The notes: generated from the letters alone by a model not told the origin. Shown: positions 8,470-16,125, numbered from the stretch's first letter. The stretch: DNA of 32,557 nt from Syntrophorhabdus sp. PtaB.Bin047 (GCA_002067235.1 MVQP01000026.1:1-32557); one strand, 5' to 3'. Numbers and translations: made by a program.

Positions 8470-8597
8470 GGTCATGGGCGATAGGTCATGGGTCATGGGG
8501 AAAGACTATGGAACGCTTTCCTCAATTAGATGTTTTGCCCATCACCTATAGCCCATCGCCCATGACCCGTCTTTGGCATTTTGCCCATCACCCATAA
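8470..8597. repeat. Heptad-repeat palindromic element B2 (porin-aldolase)
   Basis: The left arm 8470-8497 reads GGTCATG, GGCGATA, GGTCATG, GGTCATG. The right arm 8538-8565 reads CCCATCA, CCTATAG, CCCATCG, CCCATGA. The span is 96 nt with a 40-nt centre holding an inner GGAAAG/CTTTCC hairpin. The arm is followed by CCCGTCTTTGG, then a second partial arm of CCCATCA and CCCATAA (8584-8597) ending CCCCTCTTTTATG. The 316-base gap between the porin and aldolase genes holds this element plus the two promoters and nothing else I can see. Confidence 0.8.
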
Positions 8598-8608
8598 CCC
8601 CTCTTTTA

Positions 8609-8617
8609 TGCTATACT
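8609..8617 (+). promoter_or_regulatory. Extended -10 promoter for the aldolase operon
   Basis: TGCTATACT is an extended -10 element 28 nt upstream of the aldolase ATG, directly after the CTTTT tail of the repeat element. No good -35 is seen; that position is occupied by the repeat. Confidence 0.55.
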
Positions 8618-8645
8618 GTCTACCAACTAATCCAAGGAGGGGAAT

Positions 8646-9497
8646 ATGGAACCGAAAGAGGTACGGCTTCAAGGGTTGTTTCAGACATATGGGAAGACGA
8701 TCATACTGCCCTACGACCAGGGGCTTGAACACGGGCCGAGGGACTTCTTCAATGCCAGGTATGCCGAGGACCCCCTTCATATAATCGAGATCGCAAAGAA
8801 AGGGCGGTACAATGCCGTCGCTCTCCATATCGGGAATGCCAGGCGCTATTTCAAGGACATGTACAACCAGGTGCCTCTTGTCCTGAAGGTGAACGGCAAG
8901 ACGGAGATCCCCTCGGACGACGAGCCGCTCTCTCCCATCACCGCTACCATCGATGAGGCGCTCCAGTTGTCCGCGATCGCCGTGGGTTACACGCTGTACA
9001 TAGGCTCACCGAGACAGGACGAGGACATCGAGCAGTTCACGTACGTCCGCGAAGAGGCCCACAGGGCTGGTCTACCCGTCATAGTCTGGTCCTACCCGAG
9101 GGGCCGTGAGATAGAGGCGAAAGGCGGCAAGAACAGTCTCTACGCCGTCGAATACGCCGCCCGCGTCGCCGCCGAGCTCGGCGCCGACATGATCAAGGTG
9201 AACGTCCCGAACCCGAAGAAGAATTCTGCCGTGCCGGCTCCGTACCGCGATTTCGAGACGGACCAGATGGAGGCCATCAAGAGGGTGATAGGTACCACGG
9301 GCGGGGTTCCCGTGATCTTTGCCGGCGGCGAGATGGTCTCAGACGAAGACCTCCTCGCCAAGGCGAGCCTGTGCATCCGTGCGGGTGGTTCCGGCTTCAT
9401 CTTCGGGCGCAATATCTGGCAGAGGCCGCTCGACAAGGCGCTCGATATCACCCGCAGTATCAAAGAGGTGATCAGAACGCAAAGACCGAAGAAGTAG
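8646..9497 (+). CDS. Class I fructose-bisphosphate aldolase family protein (DhnA type)
   Basis: A 283-residue TIM-barrel aldolase of the DhnA/archaeal class I group (COG1830), which cleaves or forms fructose 1,6-bisphosphate through a Schiff-base lysine. Visible landmarks are ILPYDQGLEHGP near the N-terminus, VWSYPRG, the strand GADMIKVNVPNP holding the likely Schiff-base Lys, and the phosphate-binding end IFAGGEM and GGSGFIFGRN. AAGGAGGGG precedes the ATG. It heads an apparent operon with archease 14 nt downstream, then RtcB and cobalamin adenosyltransferase. Related enzymes act on other aldol substrates (for example the ADH-synthase branch), so the exact sugar is probable rather than proven. 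Confidence 0.85.
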   Translation: MEPKEVRLQGLFQTYGKTIILPYDQGLEHGPRDFFNARYAEDPLHIIEIAKKGRYNAVALHIGNARRYFKDMYNQVPLVLKVNGKTEIPSDDEPLSPITATIDEALQLSAIAVGYTLYIGSPRQDEDIEQFTYVREEAHRAGLPVIVWSYPRGREIEAKGGKNSLYAVEYAARVAAELGADMIKVNVPNPKKNSAVPAPYRDFETDQMEAIKRVIGTTGGVPVIFAGGEMVSDEDLLAKASLCIRAGGSGFIFGRNIWQRPLDKALDITRSIKEVIRTQRPKK

Positions 9498-9511
9498 CCG
9501 TTGAGGTCCCC

Positions 9512-9919
9512 ATGGAGCCCTTCAAGGTCCTCGATCATGACGCCGACATCCTTCTCGAGGTCTGCGGGGCTTCACGGGAAGAGCTCTTTGAGAATGCCGC
9601 CGGGGCCATGCTTTCCCTCATCACCGATCCCGGGAAGGTGAGGTCGGCGCTTGAAAAAAGGATCACCGTCCCGGGCAACGGGGAGCTCCTCATCAACTTC
9701 CTCAACGAGCTCCTCTTTGTCTGGGATGTGGAAAGATTCATCCCCGCCGAAGTGGCCGTCACCTTTGAGGGAGAAGGCCTCACCGCCCTCCTCAAAGGCG
9801 AAGCCTTTGACGAGGGCAGGCACAGCATCGAAGCGGAGCTGAAGGCCGTCACCTACCATAAGTTCGCCATAACCGAAGAGAAGGGGAAATTCAAGGCTAC
9901 CATTATTATAGACGTGTAA
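9512..9919 (+). CDS. Archease, RtcB-activating protein
   Basis: A 135-residue archease. In characterised systems archease speeds guanylylation and turnover of the RNA ligase RtcB. Family features are the N-terminal LDHDADILLEV (metal-binding acidic and His residues), ELFENAAGAMLSLITD, LINFLNELLFVWD, and the C-terminal AVTYHKFAI leading to the ending IIIDV. GAGGT at 9503-9507 sits just before the ATG at 9512. It immediately precedes rtcB, the usual functional pairing, separated here by a heptad-repeat palindrome. Identification is firm. Confidence 0.93.
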   Translation: MEPFKVLDHDADILLEVCGASREELFENAAGAMLSLITDPGKVRSALEKRITVPGNGELLINFLNELLFVWDVERFIPAEVAVTFEGEGLTALLKGEAFDEGRHSIEAELKAVTYHKFAITEEKGKFKATIIIDV

Positions 9920-9925
9920 GAAACC

Positions 9926-10032
9926 GGTTTCAGGTTTCACGTTTCAGGTCTCAAGGAAGGGCCAGGAACATCAGGGCCTTCGCCGGGTCTCTCAACCTGG
10001 AACTTGAAACGTGGAACCTGAAACCTTCTTTT
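9926..10032. repeat. Heptad-repeat palindromic element A2 (archease-rtcB)
   Basis: The left arm 9926-9953 reads GGTTTCA, GGTTTCA, CGTTTCA, GGTCTCA. The right arm 9998-10025 reads TGGAACT, TGAAACG, TGGAACC, TGAAACC, then TTCTTTT (10026-10032). Span is 100 nt. AAGAAACC on the left mirrors the T-rich tail on the right. It sits inside an apparent operon, so it should be transcribed and could fold into a long hairpin just before the rtcB ribosome site. Confidence 0.8.
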
Positions 10033-10046
10033 AGGGGGGGTGAGGT

Positions 10047-11498
10047 ATGAAGGGAGAAAGAAGGATGCTCGAGAAGCTTGATGAGAACCGTTATGTCGTC
10101 AGGAGATCCGGGGCGATGCGGGTTGACGGCATCATCTATATCGATGAGGAGTTGCTCGGATATCTCGGCACTGATGAAAGTATAGAACAGGTTCGGAATG
10201 TGGCCACCCTTCCCGGGATCGTCAGGGCGTCCCTTGCCGTGCCCGATATCCATTGGGGCTACGGCTTTCCCATAGGCGGGGTGGCGGCTTTCGACGTCGA
10301 TGAAGGGGTCATTTCTCCCGGCGGCGTCGGCTACGACATCAACTGAGGGGTCCGTCTCCTGCGCTCCGTGCTGAGCGCGAAGGACGTGAAGGACAGACTG
10401 CCGGACATCGTCGAGGGTCTATTTCGGAATGTTCCGAGCGGCGTCGGTTCCCGCCGCAAGGACCTGAGGTTATCTCACGGCGAGCTCAGGGGAGTGCTCG
10501 AGAAAGGGGCGCGGTGGGCAATAGCGAACGGTTTCGGCACCTCCTCTGATCTGGAAAACATCGAGAATCAGGGCTGTCTCGACGAGGCCGATCCGGACGC
10601 CGTTTCCGACAGGGCGTACGAACGGGGAAAGGACCAGCTCGGAACCGTCGGCAGCGGGAACCATTTCGTCGAAGTGGGCTATGTCGCGCAGATATTCGAC
10701 GAGGAGGCAGCACGGGCCTTCGGCCTTACCCGTGGCCAAGCGACCATCATGATCCATACCGGGTCGCGCGGTCTCGGCTACCAGGTCTGCGATGAATCCA
10801 TACGGCAGATGCTGTCCGCCGCCGGGAAATACAGTATAGCCCTCGTCGACAGGCAGCTGTGCTGCGCCCCGCTCAACTCCCCGGAGGGACGGCGCTATTT
10901 CTCGGCCATGGCCGCTGCCGCCAATTACGCCTTCGCAAACCGTCAGCTCATAACGCACTGGGTCCGTGAGACGTTCGAAGAGGTATTCGCCGCAAGCGAC
11001 TCTTCCCTGGGTCTCGGACTCGTCTACGACGTGTGTCACAACATCGCCAAGAAGGAACTGCACAGGGTGGAAGGCAAGGATATGATGCTCTGTGTTCACC
11101 GGAAAGGGGCCACGAGGGCCTTTGCGCCGCACCACCGCCTCGTCCCCGACAGGTACCGGGAGGTGGGGCAGCCCGTTCTTGTGCCCGGCGACATGGGCAG
11201 GGCCTCCTATGTCCTCGCGGGAACACAGCGCGCCATGGACGAGACCTTTGGGAGCACCTGCCACGGCGCGGGCAGGATGATGAGCAGGAGTGCGGCGCTG
11301 AGGTCCGCCAGGGGGCGATCTATCATCAGGGAAATGGAAGAGCGCGGTGTCTACGTGAGGGCGGCCAGCAAGGCAACGCTCGCAGAGGAGATGCCCGAGG
11401 CCTACAAGGACGTATCGAAGGTCGTTGAGGTCGTTCACAGGGCAGGCATCTCGCGGCTGGTGGCAAAGATCATCCCGATGGGGTCGATAAAAGGGTAA
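10047..11498 (+). CDS. rtcB: RNA-splicing ligase RtcB with in-frame TGA at the catalytic cysteine (predicted selenoprotein)
   Basis: RtcB joins 2',3'-cyclic phosphate or 3'-phosphate RNA ends to 5'-OH ends using GTP and Mn2+. An ORF caller breaks it at TGA 10344-10346, but the frame continues uninterrupted to 11498, giving 483 residues, normal for the family. The break reads [16 protein letters not shown], where RtcBs have DINCGVR and the Cys bridges two metal ions. All other motifs are intact: [18 protein letters not shown], the His in [23 protein letters not shown] (guanylylated His, codon 406) and a C-terminal [14 protein letters not shown]-like hairpin follows the TGA. I therefore translate codon 100 as selenocysteine. 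The start may instead be ATG 10065, which has GGGAG upstream. A nonsense mutation is the alternative but fits the data less well. Confidence 0.9.
10360..10379 (+). promoter_or_regulatory. Putative bacterial SECIS hairpin in rtcB
   Basis: GCGCTC (10361-10366) pairs with GAGCGC (10373-10378), plus a U-G closing pair, around the loop CGTGCT. The stem's apical loop begins 20 nt after the TGA and contains a G in its first two positions. Bacterial SECIS elements are coding-region hairpins just downstream of the UGA with a G at the loop start, so position and shape fit. Folding was done by eye. Confidence 0.6.
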
Positions 11499-11500
11499 GG

Positions 11501-11523
11501 ACCGTTGCAACGGTTCTTATAAT
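11501..11523 (+). promoter_or_regulatory. Palindrome and -10 box before the cobalamin adenosyltransferase gene
   Basis: ACCGTTGCAACGGT (11501-11514) is a perfect 14-nt palindrome directly after the rtcB stop codon. TATAAT follows at 11518-11523, just before the adenosyltransferase. The pair could be an operator and an internal promoter. No good -35 was found, so this is tentative. Confidence 0.35.
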
Positions 11524-11539
11524 AATGGTATTAACTGGT

Positions 11540-12067
11540 ATGGGCGACAAAGAGGGGCTTATCATTGTCTTTACCGGCGATGGCAAGGGGAAAACCACGG
11601 CGGCTCTTGGTATAGCCCTCCGCGCGCTCGGCCGGGGGCAAAGGACGGCCATCTTCCAGTTCATGAAAGGCCAGGGGAGGTCGGGGGAACAAATGCTCGA
11701 CGGGAACACCGTCCCGCTTATCGAGGTCCACGCCTTCGGCGCCGGTTTCTTGAGAGACGGTGACGATCCGGCGCCCCATCGCAAGGCCGCCGAAGAGGGC
11801 TGGCGGGCCGCCGAAGAGGAGCTTTCCTCCGGCAGCGCCAACATCGTTGTCCTCGACGAGATATCCCACGCTGTCAACAACAGCCTCATCCCCGCGGAGC
11901 AGATCGTCCGATCGCTCGGGAGCAGACGGAACGGCCTCCACGTGGTCCTCACCGGCCGAAACATGCCCCGCGACCTCATTGACGTCGCCGACATGGTCAC
12001 GGACATGAAAGAGATCCGCCACGCTTACAGCAGCGGCAAAGGAGCCGTTGAGGGAATAGACTATTGA
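11540..12067 (+). CDS. cobO: Corrinoid adenosyltransferase, CobO/BtuR family
   Basis: This enzyme transfers the adenosyl group of ATP to cob(I)alamin or its precursors, producing the adenosyl form of B12. From the ATG at 11540 it is 175 residues. The P-loop is FTGDGKGKTTAALG near the N-terminus, the unusual ATP site of this family, and the Walker-B-like strand is NIVVLDEISHAV. The C-terminal part has VVLTGRNMPRDLIDVADMVTDM and IRHAYSSGKGAVEGIDY, close to the family ending AxxGIEY/F. A start at ATG 11525 is possible; neither has a ribosome site. It follows rtcB by about 40 nt in the same direction. No cobalamin riboswitch is visible. Confidence 0.9.
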   Translation: MGDKEGLIIVFTGDGKGKTTAALGIALRALGRGQRTAIFQFMKGQGRSGEQMLDGNTVPLIEVHAFGAGFLRDGDDPAPHRKAAEEGWRAAEEELSSGSANIVVLDEISHAVNNSLIPAEQIVRSLGSRRNGLHVVLTGRNMPRDLIDVADMVTDMKEIRHAYSSGKGAVEGIDY

Positions 12068-12253
12068 ATCAACAATGACCAACCTAGAAATCAATAACCA
12101 ATAATCAAATTCCAATGACCAATGAAAAAGATAATGACCAATTTACCAATAGCCAATTGACCTAAGGGAAGGCAAAACGGATTGCCTGTATCACGTTTGG
12201 TTATTGGTCATTGTCTGTTTATCTGGTCATTGGAATTTGGTTAATTGGTTATT
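12068..12253. repeat. Heptad-repeat palindromic element C1 (adenosyltransferase-EamA)
   Basis: The left side (12068-12164) is a long run of CCAAT-type words spaced mostly by 7 nt, for example AACCAAT, AATCAAA, TTCCAAT, GACCAAT. The right side (12199-12253) reads GGTTATT, GGTCATT, then GGTCATT, GGAATTT, GGTTAAT. The arms are complementary in type, and the left is longer and more decayed than in other copies. It fills most of the 270-base convergent gap; no gene was seen there. Confidence 0.7.
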
Positions 12254-12337
12254 CTTCTCTCCCGCGATTGCTCCTGAGGGTCAGCATGTCCGTCGCCGCA
12301 GATCTACTGTGGACAGGTGTGGGTCATTACCCCTTCC

Positions 12338-13207
12338 TCATCTTCTCGCCATCCAGACGCTCGCAAAAATGATCAGTCCCCCGATAAGCTGGGAGAAATG
12401 GAGGGTCTCGTTGAGAACGAAGTAGGCTGTCAGCGCCGTAAAGACGGGAACGCAGTACTGGTAGACCATCGTGCGGGAGGCCCCTATCCTTGCCACCCCC
12501 CGGTACCAGAGGAAGAAGGCGACAACCGTCGAGAGAACGATGGAAAAGGCGATGATGAGCCAACCCGGCAGGGAAAGGTGCCCGAGTTCCTCCGCATCGA
12601 AGAACGACGGCACGAAGAACCCGAGGAGAATGGAGCCGGCCGCCATGCTGTAAGCCGTCACCTTCAACGGCGAATGCTTTTCGAGGAGCGGTTTGGACAG
12701 GATCGTGTAAAGCGCCCAGGAAACACTGGCCAAGATGGCAAGCACTCCTCCGGCGGCATCGCCCTTAATGAAGAAACCCAAGTCCCCCTTCGTCATGAGA
12801 ATGTAGACACCGGCAAATCCGGTAATGATCGCAAAGAGCCTCTTCTTCATGAACTTCTCATAGCCGAAGAGACTGCTCAGGAAGCCGCCGTATATGGGGG
12901 ACATGTTTATGAGTATCCCCACGTTGACGGCGGAGGTGTATTTCAAGGCGAAGGTGAAAAGGAACTGGTAGAACGCCACGCCCACGGCCCCGAGGAGTGT
13001 AAGTCTCCATATATCCCTGGGCGGCACCTTTACATCTTCGAGAAAAAAGAGTAAAAGAAATAGAAGAAAACTCCCCGTGATGAACCGCACCAGTATGAGG
13101 TTCACCGGGGACAGGTCGCCCAGAAGGTACTTGACGGCCACGAGGTTCATACCCCAGATAACAGAGACACTGAGGAGCAGGATATCTGACAGGCGTTCAT
13201 GTTCCAC
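12338..13207 (-). CDS. EamA/DMT-family transporter
   Basis: An integral inner-membrane protein of the drug/metabolite transporter superfamily with about ten hydrophobic helices in two EamA repeats. The first repeat begins LLLSVSVIWGMNLVAVKYLL, the second near VLAILASVSWALYTILSKPLL. It probably moves amino acids, nucleosides or similar metabolites, but the cargo is not predictable. I place the start at GTG 13207 (289 residues) because the TTG at 13243 that would extend it forms part of a TTGACA -35 box. It is convergent with the adenosyltransferase and divergent from pyrF. Confidence 0.82.
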   Translation of the reverse strand: MEHERLSDILLLSVSVIWGMNLVAVKYLLGDLSPVNLILVRFITGSFLLFLLLFFLEDVKVPPRDIWRLTLLGAVGVAFYQFLFTFALKYTSAVNVGILINMSPIYGGFLSSLFGYEKFMKKRLFAIITGFAGVYILMTKGDLGFFIKGDAAGGVLAILASVSWALYTILSKPLLEKHSPLKVTAYSMAAGSILLGFFVPSFFDAEELGHLSLPGWLIIAFSIVLSTVVAFFLWYRGVARIGASRTMVYQYCVPVFTALTAYFVLNETLHFSQLIGGLIIFASVWMARR

Positions 13208-13214
13208 GCAGTTA

Positions 13215-13243
13215 TTCTTAATTGTCGCGAAACGCTTTGTCAA
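13215..13243 (-). promoter_or_regulatory. Promoter of the EamA transporter gene, leaderless type
   Basis: On the minus strand TTGACA (13243-13238), a 17-nt spacer and TAAGAA (13220-13215). The GTG start lies 7 nt beyond the -10 box, so transcription would begin essentially at the start codon. There is no Shine-Dalgarno sequence. Confidence 0.5.
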
Positions 13244-13271
13244 TCGTTAACCGCGAGGAGTCAGAACAATA

Positions 13272-14006
13272 ATGGAGAGTGCGATGGACCCCAGGGAAAA
13301 AATGATCTTTGCTCTCGACGTAGACCGTTTCGAGGAGGCGCAGCAGCTTGTCATGGAGTTCAAGGACCACGTGGGCATGTTCAAGGTGGGCAAGCAGCTC
13401 TTCACGCAGTGCGGGCCCAAGATAGTGGACTACATAAAGCTGAAGAACTCGAAGGTCTTCCTTGACCTCAAGTATCACGACATCCCCAACACCGTGGCCA
13501 AGGCCTCCATCGAGGCGGCAAGGCTCGGCGTCGACATCCTCAATGTCCACGCCTCGGGGGGATTCGCCATGATGAGCGAGGCCAAGCGGGCCCTCGTCGA
13601 GGCGGGGAAGAACCCCGGCCTCGTGCGCCCCAGGATCATAGGGGTAACGGTCCTCACGAGCCTCGATGACGGGGAACTGAAAAGGGTCGGCTTCGACATA
13701 CCCGTCATCGAACTGACCAAGAGGCTGGCACTCCTTGCGAAGGAGGCCGGGCTCGACGGAGTCGTCGCGGGGGGAAGCGAGATCGAGATGATCCGCGAGA
13801 CCTGCGGAAGGGATTTTCTCATCATCACACCGGGGGTAAGGGTCGAAGACAGGAAAGACGATCAGAAACGGACGATCACACCCCGGGAGGCCATAGAGAG
13901 GGGGGCCTCGTACATCGTCCTCGGCAGGGCTGTCAGGGACGCGTCGGACCCGAAAGCCCTTTTGAGAAAGATCACCGGGGACATACGCGATGCCCTTTCT
14001 GTTTAA
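13272..14006 (+). CDS. pyrF: Orotidine 5'-phosphate decarboxylase
   Basis: PyrF decarboxylates OMP to UMP, the last step of de novo pyrimidine synthesis. It is 244 residues. Visible are IFALDVD at the N-terminus, the catalytic DLKYHDIPNT (Lys at codon 67 and the paired Asp), the phosphate-binding TPGVRVEDRKDDQKR and the closing YIVLGRAVRDASDP. GAGGAG at 13255-13260 is 11 nt before the ATG at 13272; an ATG at 13284 is also usable. It overlaps the next gene, an SpoU methyltransferase, by 17 nt, so the two are probably co-translated. Confidence 0.97.
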   Translation: MESAMDPREKMIFALDVDRFEEAQQLVMEFKDHVGMFKVGKQLFTQCGPKIVDYIKLKNSKVFLDLKYHDIPNTVAKASIEAARLGVDILNVHASGGFAMMSEAKRALVEAGKNPGLVRPRIIGVTVLTSLDDGELKRVGFDIPVIELTKRLALLAKEAGLDGVVAGGSEIEMIRETCGRDFLIITPGVRVEDRKDDQKRTITPREAIERGASYIVLGRAVRDASDPKALLRKITGDIRDALSV

Positions 14007-14709
14007 CAGGAACAGCATCAAGGAAGCCCTGAAGAACCATCCGGGCAAGGCCCGCAGGCTTCTCGTCCGGCAGGGCCACGAAAAGCTCTCAGAGGAGTTG
14101 ATCGAGGAGGCGAGAAGGCAGGGCGTGGCATTCCGGGTCCTCCCTTCCGAGGCCTTCGCAAAGAAGTGCGGCTCTCCGAGATCGCACGTGTGCCTCGAAC
14201 GCGAAGACTTCGATTACACTGACCAGGATATCTTCCTCAAACGTCTCGATACCATGGGCCCCGTTTTCCTGGGAGCGCTCGATGGCGTGCAGGACCCCCA
14301 GAACCTGGGGAACATAGCGAGAAGCTCGGCCTGCCTGGGCATCGACGCCCTCATTCTTCCCAAGGACCGTTCCTGCGTGATAAACGAGACGGTGGCCAAC
14401 ATATCCCGGGGGGCCACCGAATTCATAGAGGCCGTGAGGGTCACCAACCTTTCGCGGTATCTTGAAGCCCTGAAAGAAAGGGGGGTTTTCTGCTACGGTC
14501 TTGATGAACGAGGCACCACCGCGCTCTGGCAGATCGACCTGACGGGGCCCGTATGTCTTGTCTTCGGTGGTGAAGAAGGCTTGCGCAGGCTGACGAAGGA
14601 GACCTGCGACACCCTCGTGAGGATCCCGACAAATCCCTCGTTCCCGTCGCTCAACGTTGCCACCTCCTTTGCCCTTGCCTGCTATGAGGTCAGAAAACAA
14701 AGGCTCTGA
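13990..14709 (+). CDS. rlmB: 23S rRNA 2'-O-ribose methyltransferase, SpoU/TrmH family (RlmB-like)
   Basis: A SAM-dependent SPOUT-fold RNA methyltransferase of 239 residues, most like the RlmB/YjfH group that methylates a 23S rRNA guanosine ribose. A short substrate-binding N-domain (about residues 1-75) is followed by the catalytic domain. The three SpoU motifs are DGVQDPQNLGNIARSS (motif 1), VCLVFGGEEGLRRL (motif 2) and PSLNVATSFALACYE (motif 3); together they form the trefoil knot. It begins inside the pyrF 3' end. The family is certain; assignment to RlmB rather than another SpoU subfamily is likely. Confidence 0.85.
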   Translation: MPFLFNRNSIKEALKNHPGKARRLLVRQGHEKLSEELIEEARRQGVAFRVLPSEAFAKKCGSPRSHVCLEREDFDYTDQDIFLKRLDTMGPVFLGALDGVQDPQNLGNIARSSACLGIDALILPKDRSCVINETVANISRGATEFIEAVRVTNLSRYLEALKERGVFCYGLDERGTTALWQIDLTGPVCLVFGGEEGLRRLTKETCDTLVRIPTNPSFPSLNVATSFALACYEVRKQRL

Positions 14710-14775
14710 CAGGCCCTTTCCCCCATCTGGCGGCACCGGCCTTCTCCGCCGGCATTCGAACCCCCTGGATCGAAA

Positions 14776-16125
14776 ATGAACCTGACAAAGATCTGCCAGG
14801 AAAAAGAAATCCGCGGTCTTGTCTCCCAAAGCTGGTCGGTGAGCGCACCCATGACGCTCATCATGGTGTTCGAATTCCTCATCGGGATCACAGACATTTA
14901 CGTTGCCGGAAAGGTCGGCAAGGAGACACAGGCTGCATACGGTTTCGTCATCCAGCTCTACTTCGCCTTCATCATCATAGCCAACGCCCTGACAACGGGA
15001 ACGGTATCGGTCATCTCCCGGCTTTTCAGCTCCGGTGACAGGGTAGATCTCGCCCGGGCCATTTTCTCCGTTCTCGTCGTGACTGCCGCGGCGGGTCTCA
15101 TCTTCGGGGTGCTGGGGATCGTCCTGACGCCCGAACTCATCGCCATCGTGAACATTCCGGACCGTCTCAAACCCCTCTCGGCACCGCTGGGACAGATATA
15201 TGCGGCGGGTCTCATCTTTCACTATATCCTCATCAATACGAACGGCGTTCTGCGCTCCTGCAAGAAGGTGCGCCTTTCCCTCGCCACGATGGCGACGGTC
15301 TGCGGCTGCAACATATTCTTCAATTTCTTTCTCGTCTTCGGCACACCCCTCGGTTATACCGGGATCGCACTGGCCACCGCTTTGAGCACCCTTGCGGGAT
15401 GCCTTTTGAACCTTCGCCATCTGCGGGCCCTCGTGCCGTCTTCCGCGATGGTGTTCGCGCTGGAACGCGTCAGGGAGATAGCCGGTATCGCCTGGCCATT
15501 CGGACTCAGCCAGTCCCTGTGGCAGGTGCATTCCATGGTCCTCTATCTTATATTGAGTTCCCTGCCGCGACACAGCATAGAGATCCTTGCGGCATTCTCG
15601 GCGGGACTCAGGATCGAATCGGCCGCGTTCCTCCCCGCTATAGCCTTTCACATGGCGAATGCCGTCATGACGGGCAACCTTCTGGGAGAGCGAAGGTCCG
15701 CTGCAGCCTTTCGCGCTGGCCTCGTCACCGCCATGATGGGCGTCTGCCTCGTCATTCTCCTCGCCCTCGGGGTGGTCATCACCGCGCCGGGGCTCGCGTC
15801 CCTGGTGTCCGACAACGCCGTCGTGATGAGGGAAACGATGACGTATCTCTACATCAACATGCTCGGCGAGCCTTTCATGGCACTGTGGGTGATACTCGCG
15901 GGGGCCTTAAGCGGAGCGGGGGACACGAGGAGTATGATGTTCATCATCGCCGCCTGCACGTGGCTGGTCAGAGTCCCTTTGTGTTATCTCTTCGTCGTCG
16001 TCATGGGATTCGAGGCACACGCCGTGTGGTGGACCATGAACCTGTCGCAGGTCCTCGCCGCCGCGCTCATGTTCAGAAGATACATGGGGAAGAAGTGGCT
16101 GCCGGGTCCTCCGGCCGAGCCCTAG
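14776..16125 (+). CDS. MATE-family efflux transporter
   Basis: A 449-residue inner-membrane transporter with about twelve hydrophobic helices in two six-helix halves, typical of multidrug and toxic compound extrusion proteins, which export organic compounds against Na+ or H+. The N-terminal half contains SWSVSAPMTLIMVFEFLIG and DIYVAGKVG; the second half starts near IAWPFGLSQSLWQ and includes GEPFMALWVILAGALSGAGD, a family hallmark. The ATG has no clear ribosome site. Its stop codon overlaps that of the convergent gene within a single CTAG (16122-16125). The substrate is unknown. Confidence 0.88.
   Translation: MNLTKICQEKEIRGLVSQSWSVSAPMTLIMVFEFLIGITDIYVAGKVGKETQAAYGFVIQLYFAFIIIANALTTGTVSVISRLFSSGDRVDLARAIFSVLVVTAAAGLIFGVLGIVLTPELIAIVNIPDRLKPLSAPLGQIYAAGLIFHYILINTNGVLRSCKKVRLSLATMATVCGCNIFFNFFLVFGTPLGYTGIALATALSTLAGCLLNLRHLRALVPSSAMVFALERVREIAGIAWPFGLSQSLWQVHSMVLYLILSSLPRHSIEILAAFSAGLRIESAAFLPAIAFHMANAVMTGNLLGERRSAAAFRAGLVTAMMGVCLVILLALGVVITAPGLASLVSDNAVVMRETMTYLYINMLGEPFMALWVILAGALSGAGDTRSMMFIIAACTWLVRVPLCYLFVVVMGFEAHAVWWTMNLSQVLAAALMFRRYMGKKWLPGPPAEP

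Noticed and set aside
10047-10346. Two separate short genes (10047-10346 and 10368-11498) or an rtcB pseudogene
   Set aside because: The frame is continuous, the sole stop is TGA at an invariant Cys, total length is normal, and every downstream catalytic motif is conserved. A single selenoprotein gene fits better.
11499-11540. A cobalamin riboswitch ahead of the adenosyltransferase
   Set aside because: Only about 40 nt are available and no B12-box sequence is present.
14089-15651. A 520-codon minus-strand frame across rlmB and the MATE gene
   Set aside because: Highly charged, low-information translation antisense to two well-supported genes.
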